Source of the DNA: Streptomyces spongiae | GTDB taxonomy: Bacteria > Actinomycetota > Actinomycetes > Streptomycetales > Streptomycetaceae | DNA length: 43,059 bases | Reading direction: 5' to 3' | NCBI RefSeq assembly: GCF_009377185.1 | Contig: NZ_VJZC01000026.1 | Location: forward strand, 1 to 43,059 | Shown: positions 32,392 through 39,904 of the stretch, piece by piece | How the letters are laid out: each line of letters begins with the position of its first letter | How positions within the stretch are numbered: the stretch's first letter is position 1 | Notes under the pieces: generated by a model | What the model saw: the letters and a program-made list of their open reading frames with translations, nothing else | What the model was told of the DNA's origin: nothing | Databases searched by the model: none | Made by a program: the position numbers and the translations under genes

Positions 32392-32514
32392 ACAGAGCAC
32401 CGCCCGACGCCCATCCTCGACACACGGAGCCGATGCACCATCTACCCAGAGGAAGCCTCGCGCCACCTCTGGCAAGACCACGTGTTCAACGCTCTTCCAC
32501 GGATCACCTCGTAA
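32392..32514 (+). pseudogene. Type-B carboxylesterase remnant (C-terminal tail)
   Basis: The frame ends TIYPEEASRHLWQDHVFNAL then PRITS and TAA at 32512-32514. The intact esterase at 23067-24584 ends TPYPAETTRRIWADHTFNAL and PLRPS, so both tails align end to end. Nothing of the catalytic part is left nearby. Confidence 0.65.
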
Positions 32515-32908
32515 CCCGGACTGACTCCTCCCTGCCGTTTCTCACGCCGACACCGTTGTGGATGGGGGCGCGCGGGGACCAGCGCGGCACTCGAACGGCG
32601 TGTCGTCGCGCGAGGCGAGTTCGCATGAGCAGGGCTTGCCGGACGACAGGTCCAGCTGCGGCCGGGAGCGGGCCGCACCACAGGCGTTGTAGAGCTGAGT
32701 CACGGCGGATCGACACTCCGCCTGCCTCGCGGTCACCAGTGCCTGGCAACCCGGCAGGAGCAGGGGGAGTCACCGACCATGACCAGATGGGCGTGACCGC
32801 GGTGAGCGGCGAAGGTCCTGTTGGGCGCTGAGCAGCACACCTCAGGCGCCGTCGCCTCGTCAGGCGGTGACTCGTAGATCTCCTGCCTCCATCCTGGCGG
32901 CGTGGCGC

Positions 32909-32939
32909 GATCCCGTCGAAAGTTGGCATTCATGCCATG
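32909..32939 (-). promoter_or_regulatory. 31-bp element, copy A (upstream of the MDR gene)
   Basis: On the minus strand CATGGCATGAAT, G, CCAACTTTCGACGGGATC. It differs at one base from copy B at 37812-37842, which lies in the opposite orientation in front of the GlxA-type regulator. It ends 35 bp upstream of the MDR start, a fitting place for an AraC-family binding site. Confidence 0.7.
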
Positions 32940-32973
32940 GCGCCGAGGGGTGCCAGGCAGCGACGCTGGACGC

Positions 32974-33954
32974 ATGACGAATTCCAATACCACCCCCATG
33001 CGCGCCATCCGCCAGGACACCCACGGTTCCCCCGAGGTGCTCAAGGAAGTCGAACTGCCCCGGCCCGAACCGGGGTTGAGTGAGATCCTGATCGCCGTCC
33101 GCGCGGCCGGCGTCAACCCGACCGACTGGTGGAACCGGGCCCAGCCCATGACCGCCAACGGGCTGCCCCTCATCCTGGGCTGGGACGTCTCGGGAGTCGT
33201 CGAGGCCGTCGGCATCGGCGTCACCCTGTTCAAGCCGGGCGACGAGGTTTTCGGCATGCTGCCCTACCCGCACGGCGTCGGCTCCCACGCCGAATACGTG
33301 ACCGGCCCCGCCCGCGCCTTCGTCCACAAGCCCACCGGTATCGGCCACGTCCAGGCCGGCGCGCTCCCGCTCGCCGCCCTGACCGCCTACCAGGCACTCG
33401 TCGACACCGCCGACATCCAGCCCGGGCAGCGCGTCCTCGTTCACGCGGCCGCCGGCGGCGTCGGTCATCTCGCCGTCCAGATCGCCAAGTCCCGCGGCGC
33501 CTACGTCATCGGCACCGCCAGCGCCGCCAAGCACGACTTCCTGCGGTCCCTGGGAGTGGACGAGGCCATCGACTACCAAGCGGTGGACTTCACCGAGGCC
33601 GTCAAGGACATCGACGTCGTCCTCGACCCGATCTCACGGGACACGGCCGCCCGCGCCCGCTCTCTCGCCGTGCTGCGCCCGGGCGGCACCCTCGTCTCGA
33701 TCCTTCCGTTCCCCATCGACGCCGCCGAGCTGGCGGACATCGCCGCGCGGGGCATCCGCTTCGAGTCCCTCCTCGTCGAGGCCGACCGCGCCGGCATGCA
33801 GGCCATCGCGGACCTCGTCGAGACCGGCGCCCTCCGCGCCCACATCGAGGCCACCTTCCCGCTCGCCGAGGCCGCAAAGGCCCACGCCCTGGGTGAGACC
33901 GGCCGCACCACTGGCAAGATCGTGCTGACTGTGGAGGGGGCTGGGAAGGCATAG
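32974..33954 (+). CDS. MDR-family NADP-dependent oxidoreductase (quinone reductase type)
   Basis: 326 residues from ATG at 32974; a frame 24 codons longer runs through the shared 31-bp element and is unlikely. GroES-like N-terminus (GVNPTDWWNR, LILGWDVSGVVEAVG), then the Rossmann part with the nucleotide motif AAAGGVGHLAVQIAK. The zinc-binding cysteines of alcohol dehydrogenases are absent, which places it with zeta-crystallin/QOR enzymes that reduce quinones or enones. Genes of this type often sit next to GlxA-type AraC regulators, and the copy of the regulator's upstream element supports such control here. Confidence 0.92.
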   Translation: MTNSNTTPMRAIRQDTHGSPEVLKEVELPRPEPGLSEILIAVRAAGVNPTDWWNRAQPMTANGLPLILGWDVSGVVEAVGIGVTLFKPGDEVFGMLPYPHGVGSHAEYVTGPARAFVHKPTGIGHVQAGALPLAALTAYQALVDTADIQPGQRVLVHAAAGGVGHLAVQIAKSRGAYVIGTASAAKHDFLRSLGVDEAIDYQAVDFTEAVKDIDVVLDPISRDTAARARSLAVLRPGGTLVSILPFPIDAAELADIAARGIRFESLLVEADRAGMQAIADLVETGALRAHIEATFPLAEAAKAHALGETGRTTGKIVLTVEGAGKA

Positions 33955-34224
33955 AGGAGGCTCGACGATGTCCCACCCACCTCTGACGTGCGTCAAGTTT
34001 GTCTCCGGACAGGTGCGGACCTGGGGCCTCGGCCCGGCCGGAGCCTGGGCTGAGTCGGCCGACTACTTCGGTTAACGCTTTGTGACGGTGGTTCATTGAT
34101 TCCGGTGGTGGTGTGGGTTGACGGCAGGTCGGGTTGGTCGTAGGTCGGTGGTCGGAGTCAACTGCCTTGCTGGGGGCTGAAGATGACCGCTCGCCGTCAA
34201 TGTCCGCCTGCGCCGGGGTCGTTG

Positions 34225-34620
34225 GAGATTGCGCGGCCCGGTTCAGCGACCTCTCCTTCAGCCTGGCCCAGCCACGAGGGTCTCGCGAGTACCTGACTGG
34301 ACTGCCGGCGCCACAGGAGCGGAACAAGACGATCACCTGACGCGCAGGGGTGGAGTCGGCGGCGGGTGCACGGATGCGCGGGTGCAGCCGCTGTAGTTCT
34401 TCCTGTCCGAGTCGCCCTGGGAGGCTGAGCTGGTCAACGACCGGCGGCTTGAGCTGCTATGTGCGGAGCCGACGACGGCTCCGCACGAGGGCAGCGTCAT
34501 CGTGATCAACGATTCCGGAGACCGCAAGGACGGCATGGCGACCGCGCATGTCTGGCGTCTGGGAAGCCCGGCACGGTCAGCCTCCGTGCCGCCCCGGTCA
34601 ACACGTTGTGGGCGGGGGAG
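34225..34620 (+). pseudogene. IS701-type transposase remnant
   Basis: Two pieces of the N-terminal half remain. First: ARFSDLSFSLAQPRGSREYL and TGLPAPQERNKTIT ending at 34340. Second, after a TAG at 34394: FFLSESPWEAELVNDRRLEL, VIVINDSGDRKDGMATAHVW. The motif with DSGDRKDG, containing the first catalytic aspartate, is characteristic of IS701-family DDE transposases (DETGDRKDGxxTAHV). Stops and a frameshift disable it; no terminal repeats were found. Confidence 0.75.
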
Positions 34621-34824
34621 TGGTCCAGGAAGCGCGGGGGTGTACATGTCCGCGCCTCAGACGCGCACGCGCCGGATCTCGGCGGGCAGGAGCAGATCGA
34701 CCGCGTCCTGGTTGATCAGTGCCGGCGCGGTCTCTCTCACTCATGAAAGCCCGACGCTCGCCCGTCGTCCTTGCCGCAGAGGGCACTGGCGACGAGGCGG
34801 TCGACCGTCGCCCCTGCCGACTCT

Positions 34825-34852
34825 TTGGATTACGTTTGCAATGCCATAGAAT
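34825..34852 (+). promoter_or_regulatory. Promoter of TetR copy 2
   Basis: TTGGAT (34825-34830), 16 bp, TAGAAT (34847-34852). The spacer contains TTACGTTTGCAA, a degenerate relative of the TACGTTCGTA core found at the SDR promoters, which suggests autoregulation. Confidence 0.5.
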
Positions 34853-34906
34853 GGCTGAGTCGGTGAAGGGCAACCGGTCCTTCCGGCCGGCGCGGGAGCG
34901 TGTGGC

Positions 34907-35497
34907 GTGGTGCGGTACGGAAAAGAGCACAAGTCGGAGACCAGGCGGCGGATCATCGAGACGGCGGGCCGCCGGTTCAAGCAAGACGGTATCGACGGCT
35001 CCGGCGTCTCGACGCTCATGAAGGACGCGGGGCTGACCAATGGGGCCTTCTATGCTCACTTCGCATCCAAGGATGACCTCGTCACCACGGCAATCGCCGA
35101 CCAGTTGAAGGTGCAGGCCGAGAGTGTCGTCGCGCTGGCCGAGCCCGGCCGTGCCGGACTTGAGCAGATTGTGCGCGGATACCTGTCGCCCCAGCACCGT
35201 TCAAAGCTCGGCGATGGCTGCCCCAACGCCGCTCTGCTCGACGAGATCGGGCGCTGCACCGAGACGACCAGGCAGGCGTACACCGACGGTGTGCTGATCC
35301 TCGTCGAGGGCATTGCTGAACGCATGGCGCCCGAGGACCTGTCCTCCGCACGCGTGAAGGCGCTCAGCCTCCTCGGCATGATGGCCGGGACGCTGCAGCT
35401 CTCCCGCGCCCTGACCGACAGTCGACTCGCCAATGAGCTCCTCGACCAGGGGATAAACAACGCCCTCGCCCTGCTGGACGCCTGGCAGCGCGTCTGA
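34907..35497 (+). CDS. TetR-family regulator, copy 2
   Basis: 196 residues from GTG at 34907, where GGGAG is spaced 8 bp; the next codon is another GTG that aligns with the start of copy 1. HTH: RIIETAGRRFKQDGIDGSGV, LMKDAGLTNGAFYAHFASKD. Nearly every segment has a counterpart in copy 1 (EPGRAGLEQIVRGY, DGCPNAALLDEIGRC, KALSLLGMMAGTLQLSRALT). No gene is directly coupled to it. It probably regulates SDR copy 2 and may cross-talk with copy 1. Confidence 0.93.
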   Translation: MVRYGKEHKSETRRRIIETAGRRFKQDGIDGSGVSTLMKDAGLTNGAFYAHFASKDDLVTTAIADQLKVQAESVVALAEPGRAGLEQIVRGYLSPQHRSKLGDGCPNAALLDEIGRCTETTRQAYTDGVLILVEGIAERMAPEDLSSARVKALSLLGMMAGTLQLSRALTDSRLANELLDQGINNALALLDAWQRV

Positions 35498-35620
35498 CGC
35501 ACCACATTCCCACCTCCAGGCTGTGGCTTTCGGGGGCGCGGCCCGATGCCGGCAGGTTTTCTCCAGCTGGGACTCGGCCGACGCCACCGGGTGGCACGTC
35601 CACTGCCGCCGGGCTGCTGG

Positions 35621-35765
35621 AGGACCCGCATGCGGTTCTTCGCCGGACCCGAGGTCTTGATCATGGACGAGCTCGGTTGCCCCTCGCTGCCGAGAACGGC
35701 GCCTCCGTCTTTTTCCAAGTGATCAACCGGCGGCATCTTCGCGAAGGGCCTCTTTCTCGCGGACT
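35621..35765 (+). pseudogene. IS21-type IstB helper ATPase remnant
   Basis: Reads MRFFAGPEVLIMDELGCPSL, then after a frameshift near 35690 ENGASVFFQVINRRHLREGP. This is the Walker B region of IstB (VVDELGYLPL, then FQVINRRY). No partner transposase or inverted repeat ends are seen. Confidence 0.7.
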
Positions 35766-36093
35766 GGCCGCTCCAGCCCGCAGTCGAACCGGACGAGCAG
35801 GTCCGGGCGGGTCGGCGACGCCGGATCCGGTGCCGCTGCCGGGCTGCGGGAGGCGGCGCTTGGCCGATGTGGGCGGTGGAGTCCGCTGCTGGCGTCGAAC
35901 AGTTCGGCAGCGTCATTCCCGGCTCGCGCAGGGCAGCGCTCCCGACTGCGACCTCGGCTGACCGCCATACCACCGCACGTACGCATCAAGTCGCTCCTGC
36001 CGAATGCAGCGAGCCGTGTTCCGTACGCTGCCGAGTCTTCCGGGTAAACGCCGTACCCGCCGTCCCTCGCGCAATCCGAAGGACCCCTAACCC

Positions 36094-36260
36094 ATGAGCG
36101 ACGGTATCGGGCAGAGCCCCCGGCCACGACTCCGCCCCCGGCGGGCGGCACGGGAACGAGAAGGTCATCGTCCTGGCGCTGGGCCTCGCCGCCGCGATCG
36201 TGTCGATGTTGCTGACTCTGGTGGTGCCGACCCTCAGGCTGATCCTGAACAGGTGCCGGA
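36094..36260 (+). pseudogene. Possible broken small membrane-protein gene
   Basis: ATG at 36094 starts MSDGIGQSP. A one-base shift in the following proline-coding run gives NEKVIVLALGLAAAIVSMLL and TLVVPTLRLIL, a clear membrane segment (36155-36250). The family is unknown; it may be non-coding. Confidence 0.3.
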
Positions 36261-36574
36261 ACCGCTGGCCGACATGCGGGTGTTCGCCCGCTGGCCGGTG
36301 TGCCACAGGCAGGGATGCGATGCCACCCGGGCCAGTCGCCTCGCAGTAGCGGAACGGTCGTTGCACCGGGCGTGAGCGCCGTGGTGAATCTGCTCCCGCG
36401 CGTGTGAGTACGGTCATAATTTCAAATCTGGTCAGACCCTTGTCCACGCGTCGACTCCCGGCTTATTGTCGGGCGGTCGTAATGTAAAGGTCTCAGTGAG
36501 CGTGCGGGCGCAGCGGCCCGCGAACTCGCTGGCCAAAGAGGCCCAGCAGCACTCTCAGTCGAAGGGGACTACCC

Positions 36575-37159
36575 ATGAAGGTGCTGGTCTTGCCGAAGGT
36601 GGCGCCGGGGGCGGCGGGCGAGGCGCGGGATGCGGAGCGGACGTACGCCGAAACGCCCGCGGTGCGAGGGAACCCGGGCGCTCCCGGAGCAGTTGCCTCC
36701 TTCGCCCGGTTCGTCCTGTTCGGCGGCGGTGTCGGGGTCGCGTCCAGCACTGCCGTCGCCGGGCTCGCCGGACTGATGCCCTGGGCTGTGGTGAATGCTC
36801 TGATCACCGTCGCCTCGACTCTTCTCAGTACGGAGCTCCACGCACGCTTCACCTTCGGGGCAGGGCATGCCGGATGGCGCCAGCACTGGCAGTCCGCGGG
36901 GTCGGCCATGGTCGCCTACGTGGTGACCTCCACCGCGGTGCTCGTCCTTCACCTGGTGCAGCCGTCGGCCGGAGTGCTCTACGAGCAGGTCGTCTACCTC
37001 GCCGCCGCAGGGCTCGCCGGTATCGGGCGTTTCCTGGTGCTGCGTTTGTTCGTCTTCGCCGGTGGCCGGACCCGGACCATGGAGTGGGTCATGCGCCCGG
37101 TGCCGGCACGGGAAACGGGCGCCACGGTGTCCCTGTCCTTCCCGGTACCGGCGCTGTGA
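36575..37159 (+). CDS. GtrA-like membrane protein
   Basis: 194 residues; ATG at 36575 with AAGGGG upstream. Four hydrophobic helices in the GtrA layout: FARFVLFGGGVGVASSTAV, VNALITVASTLLSTELHARF, MVAYVVTSTAVLVLHLVQ and VVYLAAAGLAGIGRFLVLRL. The motif NALITVASTLLSTELHARFTF corresponds to the conserved NxxxFxxxRxxxF region between helices 2 and 3 of GtrA proteins. They are thought to move lipid-linked sugars across the membrane, but no glycosyltransferase partner is present. It has a 44-residue soluble N-terminal extension of unknown use. Confidence 0.83.
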   Translation: MKVLVLPKVAPGAAGEARDAERTYAETPAVRGNPGAPGAVASFARFVLFGGGVGVASSTAVAGLAGLMPWAVVNALITVASTLLSTELHARFTFGAGHAGWRQHWQSAGSAMVAYVVTSTAVLVLHLVQPSAGVLYEQVVYLAAAGLAGIGRFLVLRLFVFAGGRTRTMEWVMRPVPARETGATVSLSFPVPAL

Positions 37160-37811
37160 GCAAACCATCCGACAATGCCTCCCTCGCCGATGACCGTCGA
37201 CTCCGGGGGCCCTGGAGGTCCCGCAGTCGAACGTTCTCAGCCGGTAAGGCCAGGGGGCGCTGAGTGGGGAAACCAGGGCGTCAACGACCTGCGCACTGCG
37301 GTGTCGGTCGGGCGCGACGGCTGGGCGCCGGGCGGAATGCCGCCAGGTCGATCCGGTCAGTCGCAGCCGCTGGTGCGGACTGCTTCCGGGCATGCTGCCC
37401 GTAGCGACAGTCTTCGCGTAGGCACTGGGTGTAGAGCGGATCTCTGGCTGCCCTTTGCTTGGTGTGCCATGGCTTCTGCTCCTGTAGTCCATGGCGGGTC
37501 GGGGATCGCGTCGGTCAGCGCTCGGAGTCGCGGGCCACGCTGTGAGCCGGAGGGCGACTGCCACTGGCGGATCATCCACACGACCCGATGCTTGTCCGCA
37601 TGGCCCTGTCCGCTGGCGGCGGTCTGGATGCCCTCGACGATGCTGGCGGCGGGGACGGTGCCATCAACGGTGACAGCGGCGGCGGACGGGCGTGGCGGAG
37701 TTCACGACGCTAGCTATTCCGGACTGGGTAAGAGCGTGGGGCCCTGACTTGCAGCGCGGAAGGTGAAGCTGAGCGCGATGCGTCCAGTGTGTTGCCGTCA
37801 CCGTCCGATAT
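37160..37811. other. 650-bp stretch without a supported gene
   Basis: The minus strand has an extended open frame with TVDGTVPAASIVEGIQTAAS and HRVVWMIRQWQSPSGSQRGP, perhaps debris of a coding gene, without start or family match. No terminator for GtrA was found. Confidence 0.35.
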
Positions 37812-37850
37812 CATGGCATGAATTCCAACTTTCGACGGGATCATGCCATG
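37812..37850 (+). promoter_or_regulatory. 31-bp element, copy B, extended to a long inverted repeat
   Basis: CATGGCATGAAT, T, CCAACTTTCGACGGGATC at 37812-37842 is the near-identical partner of copy A at 32909. Here it is flanked into an inverted repeat: CATGGCATGA (37812-37821) and TCATGCCATG (37841-37850) with 19 bp between. The right arm includes the regulator's own ATG at 37848. Confidence 0.7.
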
Positions 37851-38807
37851 GCACCCACTCACCGAGTCGCCGTTCTGGCCGTCGGCGGTGTGTACCCCTT
37901 CGAGCTGGGCATTCCCAGCCGGGTCTTCGAGGCGGCGGACGGCCTCTATGAGGTTTTCACCTGTAGCGTCGACGGCCGCCCGGTGCGCACCAACTCCGAC
38001 TTCTCGATCACCGTCGAGCACGGTCCGGAGGCGCTGCGCACCGCCGACACCGTCGTCATTCCCCCCTTCACCACCACCGCCGTGCCCCCGGAAGTGCCGC
38101 AAACCGCGGTCCAGACGCTCGCGTCCGTAACTCCCGGCACCCGCCTCATCTCAATCTGCACCGGCGCCTTCGTCCTCGCCGCAGCCGGTCTCCTCGACGG
38201 TCGGCCGGCTACCACCCACTGGATGGTCGCGGACCTCTTTCGCGCACGCTTCCCTCGAGTCGCACTCGATCCGGACGCCCTGTTCATCGACGACGGGGAC
38301 ATCCTGACCTCAGCAGGCGCCGCCTCCGGGCTCGACGTCTGCCTGCACATCATCCGCAAGGACCACGGCAGCGAAGTCGCCAACCAGGTGGCCCGCATGT
38401 GCGTTGCCCCTCCGTGGCGCGACGGAGGGCAGGCGCAGTTCATCCAGCATCCGGTGCCCGAGGCCACGGCCAGCGGAACGGCCGCCGCCCGCCAGTGGGC
38501 GCTGGAGAACCTCCACGAGCCCATGACGCTGATGGACCTCGCCGAGCACTCCCACATGAGCCTGCGCACCCTCGTCCGCCGCTTCACCGAAGAGGTGGGC
38601 ATGAGCCCGGGACGCTGGCTGATCCAGCAACGCGTCGACCGCGCACGACACCTCCTGGAAACCACAAACCTGCCGGTGGACGAGATCGCCGGCCAAGTCG
38701 GCTTTGCCGGCAGCACATCGCTACGAGAACACTTGCATGCCGCTATTGGCGTCTCGCCGCTCGCCTACCGGCGTACCTTCCGAGGCACCCTGTCCTCCAC
38801 GCACTGA
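37848..38807 (+). CDS. GlxA-type AraC-family regulator (DJ-1/PfpI domain plus HTH)
   Basis: 319 residues from ATG at 37848 (MAPTHRVAVLAVGGVYPFEL); an in-frame ATG 10 codons earlier lies inside the operator. N-terminal DJ-1/PfpI-like domain with the nucleophile-elbow cysteine in LISICTGAFVLAAAG. The C-terminus carries two AraC HTHs: MTLMDLAEHSHMSLRTLVRR and VDEIAGQVGFAGSTSLREHL. Proteins of this layout activate or repress redox and catabolic genes, often an adjacent oxidoreductase. Copy A of its upstream element stands in front of the MDR gene at 33 kb, making that gene the best target. Autoregulation is suggested by copy B covering its start. Confidence 0.93.
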   Translation: MAPTHRVAVLAVGGVYPFELGIPSRVFEAADGLYEVFTCSVDGRPVRTNSDFSITVEHGPEALRTADTVVIPPFTTTAVPPEVPQTAVQTLASVTPGTRLISICTGAFVLAAAGLLDGRPATTHWMVADLFRARFPRVALDPDALFIDDGDILTSAGAASGLDVCLHIIRKDHGSEVANQVARMCVAPPWRDGGQAQFIQHPVPEATASGTAAARQWALENLHEPMTLMDLAEHSHMSLRTLVRRFTEEVGMSPGRWLIQQRVDRARHLLETTNLPVDEIAGQVGFAGSTSLREHLHAAIGVSPLAYRRTFRGTLSSTH

Positions 38808-38924
38808 GCGCCAACACACACCGTTTTGCGTACGCGGTGATGAAACGGCGCACCGCCACGGCCGGGGGAACGGCCTTCGCCATGCAGTACGCGCCCGTCC
38901 TACGGCTGGCGCGGCCTCTTCAGC

Positions 38925-39535
38925 CGCGTGGGAGTTGCTCCAGCTGTCCGACTGCGAGGTCCTCGAGGTGACCCGCGACGATCACGGCAACCGCCAGATG
39001 CTGATCTCCGCGCCGACTAGCGAAGCGGCCTGCCCGACAACGGGGTGCTGACGTCGCGGGCGCACCAGCGGACCCGGCAGCATCTGGCCGATGTGCCGTT
39101 TGACGGCCCCGTGGTGGGGCGGCTCAAGGAGCGCTCGGCATGGGCCGAAGTGCTCGGCTCGCGGCGCTCGTTCATTGAGCACGCAGACCAGGTCCTACCC
39201 CGGGCACGGCTCGCGGCGCGGCTCAAGGACGCCATCCTCAACGCGGTTTCCGGCGAGGTCCGCGCCATCGGCCAGGTCGCTGGCCAGTTCGACGTCTCGT
39301 GGCCGAGCTGGTCAGGTCCTGGGACGTCGATGAGCACCAGTTCCGCAGAGTCCGTTGGTTCAAGGACGACGGCGGTTCGTGACGGCGGATCGAGCCGTGG
39401 ACGACCACCTTCGTCGCCCTGGCCACAGATGAGGTCATCGACGTCGTCGACGGACGCGACGCAGCGGCCGTCGCAGCTTGGCCGGCCGTCCAAGGAAACT
39501 GGCCGCGCGACCGTCGGCGCGGCACATGACCTGCG
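38925..39535 (+). pseudogene. ISL3-type transposase remnant
   Basis: Several frames together give an N-terminal half: WELLQLSDCEVLEVTRDDHG, then TSRAHQRTRQHLADVPFDGP, ARLAARLKDAILNAVSGEVR, WDVDEHQFRRVRWFKDD, and finally TTFVALATDEVIDVVDGRDA followed by AAVAAWPAVQGNWPRD. The sequence of a cysteine cluster, HTH and start of a DDE core is that of ISL3-type transposases. At least three frameshifts are needed, so it is inactive. Confidence 0.7.
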
Positions 39536-39539
39536 CGAA

Positions 39540-39690
39540 TGAAACGGATTCAGCGAGCCGTTGGTTCGGTCGTCGGCTCGGTGGTGGGCGACGCCCTGCG
39601 CGGCCCCTTCGAGTTCGGTCCCCACGAGGCATTCCCGCCCGGTTTCCCCGCGCCTGGTGCCGGTGGCGGGATGGGCAGCATCAGCACGAA
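39540..39690 (+). pseudogene. ADP-ribosylglycohydrolase remnant (N-terminal tip)
   Basis: Reads RAVGSVVGSVVGDALRGPFE then FGPHEAFPPGFPAPGAGGGM, matching the start of ADP-ribosylglycohydrolases (GxxxGxAVGDALGxPFEF). The metal-binding aspartates that follow in the family are missing. The frame continues into the SDR promoter and is not a gene. Confidence 0.6.
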
Positions 39691-39810
39691 GGACATCACG
39701 GTGCCGTTTGACCCTGCCTGTGCCCCGCCGTCTGGGCCCTGCGCACCACCACCAGCTTCGAACATGGGATACGCGCGGCGGATCCTTCTCGAATCACTGG
39801 ACGCGACCAC

Positions 39811-39855
39811 TTGCCATCGATCGGCGACTCCCGTATGGTCGTACGAACGTAAGAC
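39811..39855 (+). promoter_or_regulatory. Promoter and TetR-type operator of SDR copy 2
   Basis: TTGCCA (39811-39816), 17 bp, TATGGT (39834-39839), then the 18-bp imperfect palindrome GTCGTACGAACGTAAGAC (39838-39855). From the -35 box to the end of the palindrome it matches the SDR copy 1 promoter almost base for base. A further CGTACGGCATACGG follows here only. Confidence 0.75.
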
Positions 39856-39904
39856 ATACAATCGTACGGCATACGGTTGTACTCCAAAACCATGGGAGCT
39901 CGTG

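Larger units (their letters stand above)
32159..32973. other. 815-bp stretch holding a carboxylesterase tail and a regulatory element
   Basis: Besides the esterase remnant (32392-32514) and the 31-bp element (32909-32939) nothing is firmly supported. A minus-strand frame 32542-32736 encodes 64 residues with five cysteines (QAECRSAV, NACG, PCSCEL, FECR); it could be a real small protein but has no recognisable family. Confidence 0.4.
33955..34906. other. 950-bp stretch with an IS701-type remnant
   Basis: Holds the transposase debris at 34225-34620 and the TetR promoter at 34825-34852. The minus strand near 34670-34745 reads ALINQDAVDLLLPAEIRRVR, which looks like the tail of a protein but is frameshifted from the nearest start. 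Nothing else is seen. Confidence 0.45.
35498..36574. other. 1.1-kb stretch with an IS21-type remnant and a broken membrane ORF
   Basis: The IstB scrap is at 35621-35765 and the membrane segment at 36094-36250. Between 35770 and 36090 and between 36380 and 36570 no gene or clear signal is seen. Confidence 0.45.
38808..39904. other. 1.1-kb stretch with transposase and glycohydrolase remnants
   Basis: Contains the ISL3-type debris (38925-39535), the ADP-ribosylglycohydrolase tip (39540-39690) and the SDR promoter (39811-39855). Nothing else is supported. Confidence 0.45.

Noticed and set aside
32902..32973. N-terminal extension of the MDR protein
   Set aside because: It would be translated from the shared 31-bp regulatory element and adds no family sequence; ATG 32974 matches the usual start.
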